64,000 nucleotides of DNA from Thermosyntropha sp. (lineage in GTDB: Bacteria; Bacillota; Syntrophomonadia; Syntrophomonadales; Syntrophomonadaceae), in contig NZ_JACDOH010000004.1 in NCBI RefSeq assembly GCF_017656155.1, forward strand, positions 1-64,000, given 5' to 3'. Made by a program: the position numbers and the translations under genes. Below the pieces are notes generated by a model. It did not search any database. It was not told the origin of the DNA and was given only the letters and a program-made list of their open reading frames with translations. This document shows positions 18,732 to 26,451 of the stretch, one piece after another (position 1 is the first letter of the stretch; each line of letters opens with the position of its first letter).

Positions 18732-18856
18732 AAAAATTCCTCCTTTTTTATAAAAAATTTCAAAAAATTAATTTTATAAAAAGGGATTTTAAGGAAAATA
18801 TAGAAAATAGTTGTTATTGTATGTAGTATTTACAGCAGGATTAAGGAGGATGAAAG

Positions 18857-20002
18857 ATGTTTTTTACTTTTTTAAACAAGGAAAATCCTGATTCCCTTGA
18901 TTTCTCGGTCTTAGACCGTTATTCTCCAGATAAAGTATTATTCTATTATTATAATTCAAGCCTTAAAATACCAGTACAATATTACATCAGCCTGACTGAA
19001 GAAAACCCTTCAGAATCCCCGCAAAAAGAATGGATTTCCTTTTTTGAAGAAGAGCTTAAAATAATAGAAGATGTAGAAGCATTTTTAGACAACGAATATC
19101 TCGAAATCATAGGTCCGTATTATTATCCCACGACCAATACCTGCTTTTACTTTACCAAAAGCAAAGCATCTGAAGTAATTACGGCTGAAGATTTAGACAT
19201 TCTAGAAAGGCTGCACCAAAGCCCAGATATTGAAAAAGAGGTATACACCTACTATAAAGCCCGTAAAAACAGCAAAAAATCTTGTAAAAACAAAGAAGAA
19301 CTTTTAAAAGATATAAACATGTGTATAACCAGTCTTAAAGAAATCGAAATATTAAACCGGCACATAAATTATCTTAATAAATTCATGGAGAATCGTTCTT
19401 CTATATTAGAACAGGAGGACCTGATGCCTCCTGAACCGGACAATCTGCCACCCAAGCCTCATAAGCCGGAAGATACAGCTCAAAGTAAAGATAATATCAT
19501 CTTTTTCAATTTCAGCAAAAAAAATAAAGCTAAAAATTCTGAAATATACCATAAGGAACGGAAAATTTACTATATACGCTACCGGGAATACGAAAAATCC
19601 TGCGATAGATATAAAGAAGTCCTTAAAAACTGGGAAAACTTTAAACATGAATTTTTAAAAAAATGTCTGAACGAAGTGCAGGAAGCAGAACTTAGAGCCA
19701 AAAATGCTTCCAGGGCTTTAGATATTTACAATACTATCATTGAAAAATCATTTGTTCATTCTGATTATCAGGAAGTCAAAACCTTAGAAACATTCAAACA
19801 TTATCTGGAAACTGGCCGGGCTGACAATCTGCAGGACTGCATGAACCTGTTCGAAGAAGAAAAATACTGGCAGGAAATAAGAGCCAGCCAAACCCGTATT
19901 GAAAATACCATCTACTTTTTGCAAAATGCCAGCTCAAGCGAATATTTAGAAGAAGATTTTAAAAATCTTAATACCTTAACGGACAAAAAACTTGGAAATT
20001 AA
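18857..20002 (+). CDS. Unrecognised 381-residue protein, coiled-coil rich
   Basis: I do not recognise this family. The N-terminal roughly 110 residues are compact and aromatic-rich (YYYNSSLKIPVQYYI, GPYYYPTTN). From about residue 130 the sequence is highly charged and helical, with coiled-coil-like Lys/Glu runs and a proline-rich insert at about 190-210 (MPPEPDNLPPKPHKPED). There is no signal peptide or membrane segment. An AAGGAGG site precedes the ATG. It converges on the 593-residue membrane protein and shares its terminator. It might be a structural or scaffolding protein; that is a guess. Confidence 0.6.
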   Translation: MFFTFLNKENPDSLDFSVLDRYSPDKVLFYYYNSSLKIPVQYYISLTEENPSESPQKEWISFFEEELKIIEDVEAFLDNEYLEIIGPYYYPTTNTCFYFTKSKASEVITAEDLDILERLHQSPDIEKEVYTYYKARKNSKKSCKNKEELLKDINMCITSLKEIEILNRHINYLNKFMENRSSILEQEDLMPPEPDNLPPKPHKPEDTAQSKDNIIFFNFSKKNKAKNSEIYHKERKIYYIRYREYEKSCDRYKEVLKNWENFKHEFLKKCLNEVQEAELRAKNASRALDIYNTIIEKSFVHSDYQEVKTLETFKHYLETGRADNLQDCMNLFEEEKYWQEIRASQTRIENTIYFLQNASSSEYLEEDFKNLNTLTDKKLGN

Positions 20003-20014
20003 ATAAAACTTAAT

Positions 20015-20039
20015 AGACACAGGATCTCCCCCTGTGTCT
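20015..20039. terminator. Bidirectional terminator between two convergent unknown genes
   Basis: A perfect 9-bp stem AGACACAGG/CCTGTGTCT with a 7-nt loop lies between the two stop codons and touches the stop of the minus-strand gene. Confidence 0.8.
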
Positions 20040-21809
20040 TTACATATTTTTAAAACTTACACTGACCACACCATTTATCTCTTTATTAACGATAATTCCT
20101 ACTGCACGATAACAAAGATATCGCATAAAATCAAGCTCATATTCTTTTTTTAGACTTAACGGTTCACTTTTTAGAGGGTCAAGATAACTGTTCCTAAGTT
20201 TATGTCCTATAAGCAAAAGACCAGTTAAAAGATAAATTTCATCATCTTTAACCTCTCCGCCGATCATAAAAATAAATAAAAACCAGGCAGCCAGGTTTAA
20301 ATTATCTGGAATTATTCTTACATAAGGATTATTACAAAAGGCATAAAATAAGCGGGGATAAACATCTTCCAGATAAACTTCTAATTCAGATTTATCTATT
20401 TTTAGCAATTCTTTTATATTATTAAAAAGTTCCCGGTGTTCTCCATCTTTAGCTGCTTTTTTCAAACTTCTTTTTATGCGTAAGCCTTCTTCGCTAAACC
20501 GGATGCTTTGCCTTACTAAATCTTCTAAAACCAGAACAAAAAAAAGCAGAGAATAAACCCCATCAGATATAACATCATTAAGCTTTTTCTCTTTAAAAAC
20601 CTGATAAATAAGCTCTGCTTCTAAAAGCATCTTATACCATAAGGCCTGCTTAGGATTATTGATAAAATAAGAAATTCCTGGTATTTCCTGTTCTATAATC
20701 TGTTTTACACCTTCTAATAATTCTTCGTCTATTTCATTTAATACCTTATATTTTAGAGCTTCCAAATCTTCCTTCTGCTTCTGCCATCTTCTTTCCAATA
20801 AAATATCATGCCATGATAAAGTAAGCATTATTTCTCCAGCTTTCTCCCGCAAAAAAGATACCTGCAGCACTTCCTCATTTAATCTTCTTAATACTAAAAC
20901 ACTTTCATTTTTACCGTTTTCCACCAGCTTATTTAAATTTTCCTCCATTTCATCAAATACATTCATTATCTTTAAAGTATACTTTTGCATTTTCCCTACT
21001 ATATCGGCCGAATAATTTTCTAAATCTTTAGCTATCTCGTCTCTAAATATATTTAAGCGATTCTCTAGAGATTTCTTAAGTACGCCTGTAAACTGATCAG
21101 CTAGTTTATAAACATCAAAATATTGGGCTATATCCTGTTCTTCCCTATAGTCCTTCAATTGCTCAAGCAATAATTTGTGTATATATTCATAAAAAATTTC
21201 TTTTTCAGCGTTTAACGCACTTTTTAATCCGTTTTTTCTATTATCTATAACCCGGGAAAGGTCATCGCTGCTCTTTTCCCGCATATATCTTAATTCTTTA
21301 GTTATATTATAAATAAGCTCGATATCCTCTTTAAGCCTTTCAACCAACTTATATCTTTCATCGGTGGTAGTTCTTACTATTTTTAAAACTGGATCTATCT
21401 CTCCGATAATCTTATCTACTTCATTGGCAAAATCCTGGCCGGTTGCCCAAAGCTGCCCCAAATCTTCTTCAAAATCTTCACATATTTCTTCTGACAGCGG
21501 TTCAACTGCTGCTTTTATTTCTTTTTCAAAAATCTCTTCACATAACGGTTTTATCTCCTGCATAAGCCTATTTATTATTATATGATTATTCACTTCCTTT
21601 AAATCCTGTTCTTCTTCAAAATAAGCCAGAGACTTTATAAACAATATGCCGGCAATTCCTAAAATTAAAAATATAACCAATAAAAAAAGCGAAAAAATCC
21701 CGGCTAAAGCAAGGAAAGCCATGATATTAACCAGAATTAAACACCAGAGCAATATCCATAAATTATTATTGTAATATATATTTCTTTTAAGCCAACCCCA
21801 AAAAGTCAC
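20040..21809 (-). CDS. Unrecognised membrane-anchored coiled-coil protein
   Basis: This roughly 589-residue protein is of no family I recognise. Two hydrophobic segments near the N-terminus (about residues 14-35 and 38-62) form a hairpin anchor. The rest is cytoplasmic-type helical sequence with long heptad-like stretches (about 90-340), then an all-helical C-terminal part. A segment near the middle, LSWHDILLERRWQ, recalls the (F/Y)QDIxRQR helices of chemotaxis phosphatases and receptors, but this is only a resemblance. I use GTG 21809 because it lies 9 nt after a GAGGTG site; an upstream GTG at 21821 is also open. Confidence 0.55.
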   Translation of the reverse strand: MTFWGWLKRNIYYNNNLWILLWCLILVNIMAFLALAGIFSLFLLVIFLILGIAGILFIKSLAYFEEEQDLKEVNNHIIINRLMQEIKPLCEEIFEKEIKAAVEPLSEEICEDFEEDLGQLWATGQDFANEVDKIIGEIDPVLKIVRTTTDERYKLVERLKEDIELIYNITKELRYMREKSSDDLSRVIDNRKNGLKSALNAEKEIFYEYIHKLLLEQLKDYREEQDIAQYFDVYKLADQFTGVLKKSLENRLNIFRDEIAKDLENYSADIVGKMQKYTLKIMNVFDEMEENLNKLVENGKNESVLVLRRLNEEVLQVSFLREKAGEIMLTLSWHDILLERRWQKQKEDLEALKYKVLNEIDEELLEGVKQIIEQEIPGISYFINNPKQALWYKMLLEAELIYQVFKEKKLNDVISDGVYSLLFFVLVLEDLVRQSIRFSEEGLRIKRSLKKAAKDGEHRELFNNIKELLKIDKSELEVYLEDVYPRLFYAFCNNPYVRIIPDNLNLAAWFLFIFMIGGEVKDDEIYLLTGLLLIGHKLRNSYLDPLKSEPLSLKKEYELDFMRYLCYRAVGIIVNKEINGVVSVSFKNM

Positions 21810-21877
21810 AGCAATAATCACCTCATAATATATATATCGTTCCTGATCAATAAAAAATTAATTATTTAGATAAAATC

Positions 21878-22663
21878 CTACAAAAGCATATGCACAAAAG
21901 ACTGTAAATAATCAAAAGCGAGTAAAATAAAGATAATCGTGAAACAGACTTTAAAAAGTTCCGGCCTTATAACATTTGATATTTTTACCCCTATCTGGGC
22001 ACCAATAACCGTTCCCAATCCCATTAAAAATCCAGTTTCAAAATCAACAAAACCCTGCAAGAGTTTTATCATCCCTCCAAATAACGCAATAGGAAGCATA
22101 GCCAGAAGAGTAGTTCCTGCTGCCTTTGCCGGCTTTAAATTAAGCATCCACATCATAGCCGGCACCATAATAAAGCCTCCCCCCAACCCTAAAAGTCCGG
22201 TAAGGGTTCCAGTAAAAATGCCCAGTAAAATCAAATAATAAAAAGGGATCTTCTTTTCTTTAGTTTCATCTGCTTTCTCTCCTTTTTGCCAGCCAGCATA
22301 AACCTCCCATGCCATTTTCGCTGCCATAATTAAAAAAATAATCCCTAAAAGAACTTTTAATAGTTCAACATTAGTCGTCAGATATTGCTTGAATATATAA
22401 GAACCTGCACACACCCCGGTAATTCCACCCAATGCTACCAGAAGCCCGCTTTTTACTTCTACATTTCCCTTACGGTAATGGCCAAAAGCACCTGATACAG
22501 AAGTAAAAATAACCGCAAAAAGAGTAGTTCCTACCGCTACAGGAGAAGAAAGCCCAAGTAAAATTTCGGAAGCAGGAAGCATTACAACTCCTCCGCCAAT
22601 CCCTAAAATAGCCCCTAAAATACCTGCTGTCATTCCCATCAGAAGAACCATCAAAATACTCAT
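21878..22663 (-). CDS. Sulfite/anion exporter, TauE/SafE family permease
   Basis: This 261-residue membrane protein has about eight hydrophobic segments and the two internally repeated glycine motifs of the TauE/SafE (DUF81) family: GAILGIGGGVVMLPA near the N-terminus and GLLGLGGGFIMVPA in the second half. The family moves sulfite, sulfonates or organic acids; the substrate here cannot be assigned. It is a single gene with an AGGTGAGA site, sharing no operon with identifiable sulfur genes. Confidence 0.85.
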   Translation of the reverse strand: MSILMVLLMGMTAGILGAILGIGGGVVMLPASEILLGLSSPVAVGTTLFAVIFTSVSGAFGHYRKGNVEVKSGLLVALGGITGVCAGSYIFKQYLTTNVELLKVLLGIIFLIMAAKMAWEVYAGWQKGEKADETKEKKIPFYYLILLGIFTGTLTGLLGLGGGFIMVPAMMWMLNLKPAKAAGTTLLAMLPIALFGGMIKLLQGFVDFETGFLMGLGTVIGAQIGVKISNVIRPELFKVCFTIIFILLAFDYLQSFVHMLL

Positions 22664-22786
22664 ATTCTCTCACCTTAACAAAAATATATCCGGCCAAGAT
22701 TTACCTTGCCGGAGAATAATCAATATCTAAGTTATTATAACAAAATAATCTGAAAAAAGTTACCGCAAAAAGTTTAATAAACCTTA

Positions 22787-24385
22787 TCAAATCCATAAAA
22801 AATCAGAAGTATTTTCTTTCAAGGCATCAAAAAACAAAGCCCTCCCATCCTCATTGGCAACTGCTAATGACCTTATTGAAAAAGCCCTCAAAGCATCATA
22901 TACTGACAAAGTACCTTCAGCTGAATCTTTGCGTCCGGTAAAAGGAAATTCATCCGGTCCGCGGCGGCACTGGCTGTTTAAATTTACCCGTGATACCTGA
23001 TGTACGAGAATATCTAAGAGCGGTATAGCTTTTGCTGCGCTGGTGCTGAATATACTCGCCTGCTGTCCATAATCAGATGTAAAAAGATAATCCTTAAGTT
23101 CATCTATATCCGCAAATGAGGAAACAGGTATTACGGGGCCAAATTGTTCAACATGATATATCTTCATATCGCTGGTAACCGGATAAAGCACAGTAGGATA
23201 ATAAAGATTGCCGGAACTTTTACCTCCATTTTTATTAATAATCCTAGCTCCTTTGGTTACTGCATCTTCTACCAGCTCTCCTAGCCATTCTACTTTATTC
23301 TTTTCCGGCAAGGGGGTTACAGTTACTCCTTCTTCCCAGGGCATACCGCATTTCAAGCTATCAACTTCATTACAAAAAATCTGTAAAAACTTTTCCGTTA
23401 TTTTTTCATCAACCCATATATGTTTTAAAGCAGTACATCTCTGTCCATTAAACTCTAAAGCTCCTTTAACACATTCTTTGCTTGCTTTTTCAAGATCGGC
23501 ATCACTTAAAATAAAAGCAGGATTTTTTGCTTCCAATCCTAATATAGTTCTAAGCCTGTTGCCATGTGGATGCTGGTTTATCAATAATTTTGCAACCTGA
23601 GTTGAGCCAATAAACCCTAAAGCATTTACCTCTCCCGATTTTATTATAGGCCCTATAATCCCTTCTCCGTCACCATTTATAAAATTGATAGTTCCTTTAG
23701 GAAAAGAACAGGCAAAAGCAGGCATAAAAAGGCTTAAGCAAAGTGCTCCATAACGCGGTGGCTTTACAATCACCGAGTTGCCCATAATAAGAGCAGGAAT
23801 AAGCATAGCAAAGGTTTCATTAAGAGGATAATTGAAAGGGCCCATACAAAGCACAATACCTAAAGGTGTTCTTCTCACCTGTGCTACAAAGTTTTCTACA
23901 CTTATTATTCCACTGCTCTTCTTATCGAGGTTTTGTAAACTGGTTATAGTATCTTCTATATATCTAACTGTCCGATCGAATTCATCTAAACAAGAAGGAT
24001 AAGGCTTGGCTATCTCCCACATCTCTAAAAGGGCAAATTCTTCACGGATATTTTTTATTTTGCTTATAAAATCCTGAACACAGCTTATCCGGTCTCCAAC
24101 CCGCATCTTCGCCCATTCTCCGGTTCCCCCCTTATATGAATCTAAAGCAGCTTTAAGCGAATCTAAAGCCTCCTTTCTAGAAAGTTCCGGATATTCGCCT
24201 ACCATTACCAATTTTATCTTTGATCTTTCTTTTATTCTGAGCGGTGAATAAACCTCAGTTCCTTTATCATAAGTTAAAATTTCGCCATTTAATAAATACT
24301 GCCGATTTAAAGCAAACTTTTTCAATCTAAATTTTTCGGGTATATCTTCTTCTGCATAAAAAGCATTTTCTAAGTCAAAAGGCAT
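22787..24385 (-). CDS. Aldehyde dehydrogenase, GapN-like (non-phosphorylating GAPDH)
   Basis: This 532-residue NAD(P)-dependent aldehyde dehydrogenase has a GapN-like active-site context: FNGQRCTALKH with the catalytic Cys, and the C-terminal CRRGPDEFPFTGRKDS, close to the substrate-phosphate region of GapN enzymes. GapN oxidises glyceraldehyde 3-phosphate to 3-phosphoglycerate, yielding NADPH. The usual ELGGK box with the general-base Glu reads GLEAK here, so the Glu is displaced by two residues; this may mark a separate subfamily. An N-terminal extension of about 40 residues is present. A GGAGGAGA site precedes the ATG. The substrate assignment is tentative. Confidence 0.8.
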   Translation of the reverse strand: MPFDLENAFYAEEDIPEKFRLKKFALNRQYLLNGEILTYDKGTEVYSPLRIKERSKIKLVMVGEYPELSRKEALDSLKAALDSYKGGTGEWAKMRVGDRISCVQDFISKIKNIREEFALLEMWEIAKPYPSCLDEFDRTVRYIEDTITSLQNLDKKSSGIISVENFVAQVRRTPLGIVLCMGPFNYPLNETFAMLIPALIMGNSVIVKPPRYGALCLSLFMPAFACSFPKGTINFINGDGEGIIGPIIKSGEVNALGFIGSTQVAKLLINQHPHGNRLRTILGLEAKNPAFILSDADLEKASKECVKGALEFNGQRCTALKHIWVDEKITEKFLQIFCNEVDSLKCGMPWEEGVTVTPLPEKNKVEWLGELVEDAVTKGARIINKNGGKSSGNLYYPTVLYPVTSDMKIYHVEQFGPVIPVSSFADIDELKDYLFTSDYGQQASIFSTSAAKAIPLLDILVHQVSRVNLNSQCRRGPDEFPFTGRKDSAEGTLSVYDALRAFSIRSLAVANEDGRALFFDALKENTSDFLWI

Positions 24386-24586
24386 CTTCTCTCCTCCTCA
24401 TATTCGCTAATTTATCCATTGTGCTACTAGTTTTAACTGCCAGTCTTATTTCATACTGAAAAAGATTATTTTTTGAAAATTCAGTTATTTTTCTTTGAAA
24501 AAATCGAATTTTAAAAATAATATAAAACAAATATATTTATTTAAAATAAAAAGATTATGGTTTATAATTTTAATATAATCCATGTG
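24386..24586 (+). promoter_or_regulatory. AT-rich promoter region of the hydrogenase operon
   Basis: This very AT-rich stretch lies between divergent gapN-like and hydrogenase genes. Two perfect TATAAT hexamers occur at 24563-24568 and 24574-24579; I see no strong TTGACA-type -35 box. Either -10 box would start transcription close to the leader hairpin at 24587. No protein-coding gene is visible. Confidence 0.5.
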
Positions 24587-24662
24587 GTTGCTAACCAACA
24601 GGTTTTACAAATTTTGTATTTTGTATTACTGTATGCATAGCGTAGGTTAGCAGCTGTTTTTT
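24587..24662 (+). promoter_or_regulatory. Leader hairpin with U-run upstream of the hydrogenase genes
   Basis: The 10-nt arm GTTGCTAACC (24587-24596) can pair with GGTTAGCAGC (24645-24654), one G-U pair included, closing a 48-nt loop. TGTTTTTT follows at once. The layout is that of a leader terminator placed between promoter and first gene, with a long loop that could hold a competing structure. It does not share the core of the two leaders at 28.2 and 28.6 kb. Confidence 0.5.
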
Positions 24663-24697
24663 AAAATCTGAATAAATTCAACGAGGGGGGAAAGTAG

Positions 24698-25144
24698 ATG
24701 AAGGGCTACAAGGAAATCATAGCCAGCTATGCTGATGTACCGGGGGGCATAATCGAAGCATATCATGCCGTTCAAAAAGAATTAAGCTACCTGCCTGAAG
24801 AAGCCATCTTTGAAGCTGCCAAGGTATTTAACATTCCTGTATCTGAAGCCTATGGTGTAGCAACATTCTATTCCATGTTCTCAGTAAAGCCCAGGGGGAA
24901 AAATGTCATTCGTATTTGTGAAAGTGCACCCTGTCACGTTGCTGGAGCTGCCGAAGTAGTAGCAGCACTGGAGAGGGAATTAGGCATCTGCATGGGAGAA
25001 AGCACACCTGACGGTCTTTTTGCCCTTGAATTCACCGAGTGTGTCGGACAGTGCCAAGCTACTCCAGTAATCACCATCAACGGTAAACCTTATCTCAATG
25101 TCAGCCCGGCAAAAGTACCGAAAATCTTAGCAGAATACAAATAA
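24698..25144 (+). CDS. hydC: NADH-linked [FeFe]-hydrogenase, NuoE-like [2Fe-2S] subunit
   Basis: This 148-residue thioredoxin-fold subunit is related to NuoE of complex I. The four cluster ligands Cys74-x4-Cys79 and Cys115-x3-Cys119 (CESAPC ... CVGQC) are intact. It should pass electrons between the FMN subunit and the HydA subunit in the cytoplasm. It is the first gene of a three-gene operon with NuoF-like and HydA genes (gaps of 55 and 28 nt). A GAGGGGGG site precedes the ATG. Gene order and size match the Syntrophomonas wolfei Hyd1 hydrogenase. Confidence 0.95.
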   Translation: MKGYKEIIASYADVPGGIIEAYHAVQKELSYLPEEAIFEAAKVFNIPVSEAYGVATFYSMFSVKPRGKNVIRICESAPCHVAGAAEVVAALERELGICMGESTPDGLFALEFTECVGQCQATPVITINGKPYLNVSPAKVPKILAEYK

Positions 25145-25199
25145 AACCTGTTTCTTATTAAATACGATATGATTCCAATACCTGAAAGGAGGGCAAAAT

Positions 25200-26423
25200 A
25201 TGGCCGAGGAAATGCGCATCGTTCTGCGCAACTACGGCAAAATTGACCCGCTTAAAATTGAAGATTATATAGCCCAGGGCGGGTATAAAGCTTTGGAAAA
25301 AGCCCGTAGTATGGATAGAGAAGCATTAATTGAAGAAGTAAAGAAATCCAAGCTGAGAGGACGTGGAGGAGCTGGATTTAACTGTGGTCAAAAATGGTCT
25401 TTCGCCTATCAGGCACAGGCTGATCAAAAATATGTAGTATGCAACGCTGATGAAGGTGAACCGGGGACATATAAAGACCGCCTTATAATGGAAAATGACC
25501 CGCACACCTTAATTGAAGGCATGGCTATTTGCGCCTATGCTATCGGAGCTACTAAAGGTTATATTTATTGCCGCGGCGAATATCCGCATCTGGTTGATGT
25601 CCTAAATACTGCCATCAAACAGGCAAAAGAAAAAGGTTTCCTTGACGGCTTCGATCTCCAGGTAAGAAGCGGAGCCGGTGCTTATGTATGCGGTGAAGAA
25701 ACTGCCCTTATTGAATCTATTGAAGGACACAGAGGCGAACCGCGCTTTAAACCGCCTTATCCTCCTTCCGAAGGATTATGGGGCAAGCCCACCATAGTAA
25801 ACAATGTCGAAACCTTTGCCAATATTCCGGTTATAGTTGAAAAAGGTGCTGACTGGTATGCTTCTATAGGGGTGCCTTCTTATCCTGGAACTAAAGTCTT
25901 CACTTTAACCGGCGACATAAACAACAAAACTTTCTTCGAAGTCCCTACCAATACCACTATTCGCGAACTCATTTACAAATACGGCGGAGGCATTCCGGGA
26001 GGCAAGAAGTTCAAAGCTGTTCAAATAGGCGGAACTTCTGGAGCGTTCATCCCTGAAGAACTTTTAGACACTCCCGTCGCCTTCGACAATATGGCAGCTA
26101 TTGGAGCTACTTTAGGTTCAGGCGCTGTCTTTGTACTTGATGAAACCCGCAACATTGTTGATGTAGTAACCAGAATCGCCAAATTCTTTGAACACGAATC
26201 CTGCGGTAAATGTGCTCCCTGCCGGGAAGGCACGGCCAGAATGCATGAAATAATGAGCAAGCTCAACAGCGGCAAAGGCTCAGCTAAAGACATTGAAACT
26301 CTCTCCAGACTTGGTCGGGTTATGTCATATTCATGCCTGTGTGGGCTGGGTCAGGCTGCCCCCGCACCAGTACTTACCACTATTCAGCATTTTAAAGCCG
26401 ACTATAATGCTAAATTAGTGTAG
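25200..26423 (+). CDS. hydB: NADH-linked [FeFe]-hydrogenase, NuoF-like flavin subunit
   Basis: This 407-residue flavoprotein takes electrons from NADH. The sequence shows RGRGGAGFNCGQKWSF (NADH/FMN site), GAGAYVCGEETALIESIEG (FMN) and a [4Fe-4S] site Cys335-x2-Cys338-x2-Cys341 ... Cys381. It lacks both the N-terminal thioredoxin-like [2Fe-2S] domain and the C-terminal ferredoxin domain of the roughly 600-residue HydB of bifurcating enzymes such as Thermotoga. This short form is like S. wolfei Hyd1B, an enzyme reported to work with NADH alone; by analogy this hydrogenase is probably not ferredoxin-dependent. Confidence 0.95.
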   Translation: MAEEMRIVLRNYGKIDPLKIEDYIAQGGYKALEKARSMDREALIEEVKKSKLRGRGGAGFNCGQKWSFAYQAQADQKYVVCNADEGEPGTYKDRLIMENDPHTLIEGMAICAYAIGATKGYIYCRGEYPHLVDVLNTAIKQAKEKGFLDGFDLQVRSGAGAYVCGEETALIESIEGHRGEPRFKPPYPPSEGLWGKPTIVNNVETFANIPVIVEKGADWYASIGVPSYPGTKVFTLTGDINNKTFFEVPTNTTIRELIYKYGGGIPGGKKFKAVQIGGTSGAFIPEELLDTPVAFDNMAAIGATLGSGAVFVLDETRNIVDVVTRIAKFFEHESCGKCAPCREGTARMHEIMSKLNSGKGSAKDIETLSRLGRVMSYSCLCGLGQAAPAPVLTTIQHFKADYNAKLV

Positions 26424-26451
26424 GAAAGAAGAGCAAAAAGGAGTGAAATGA

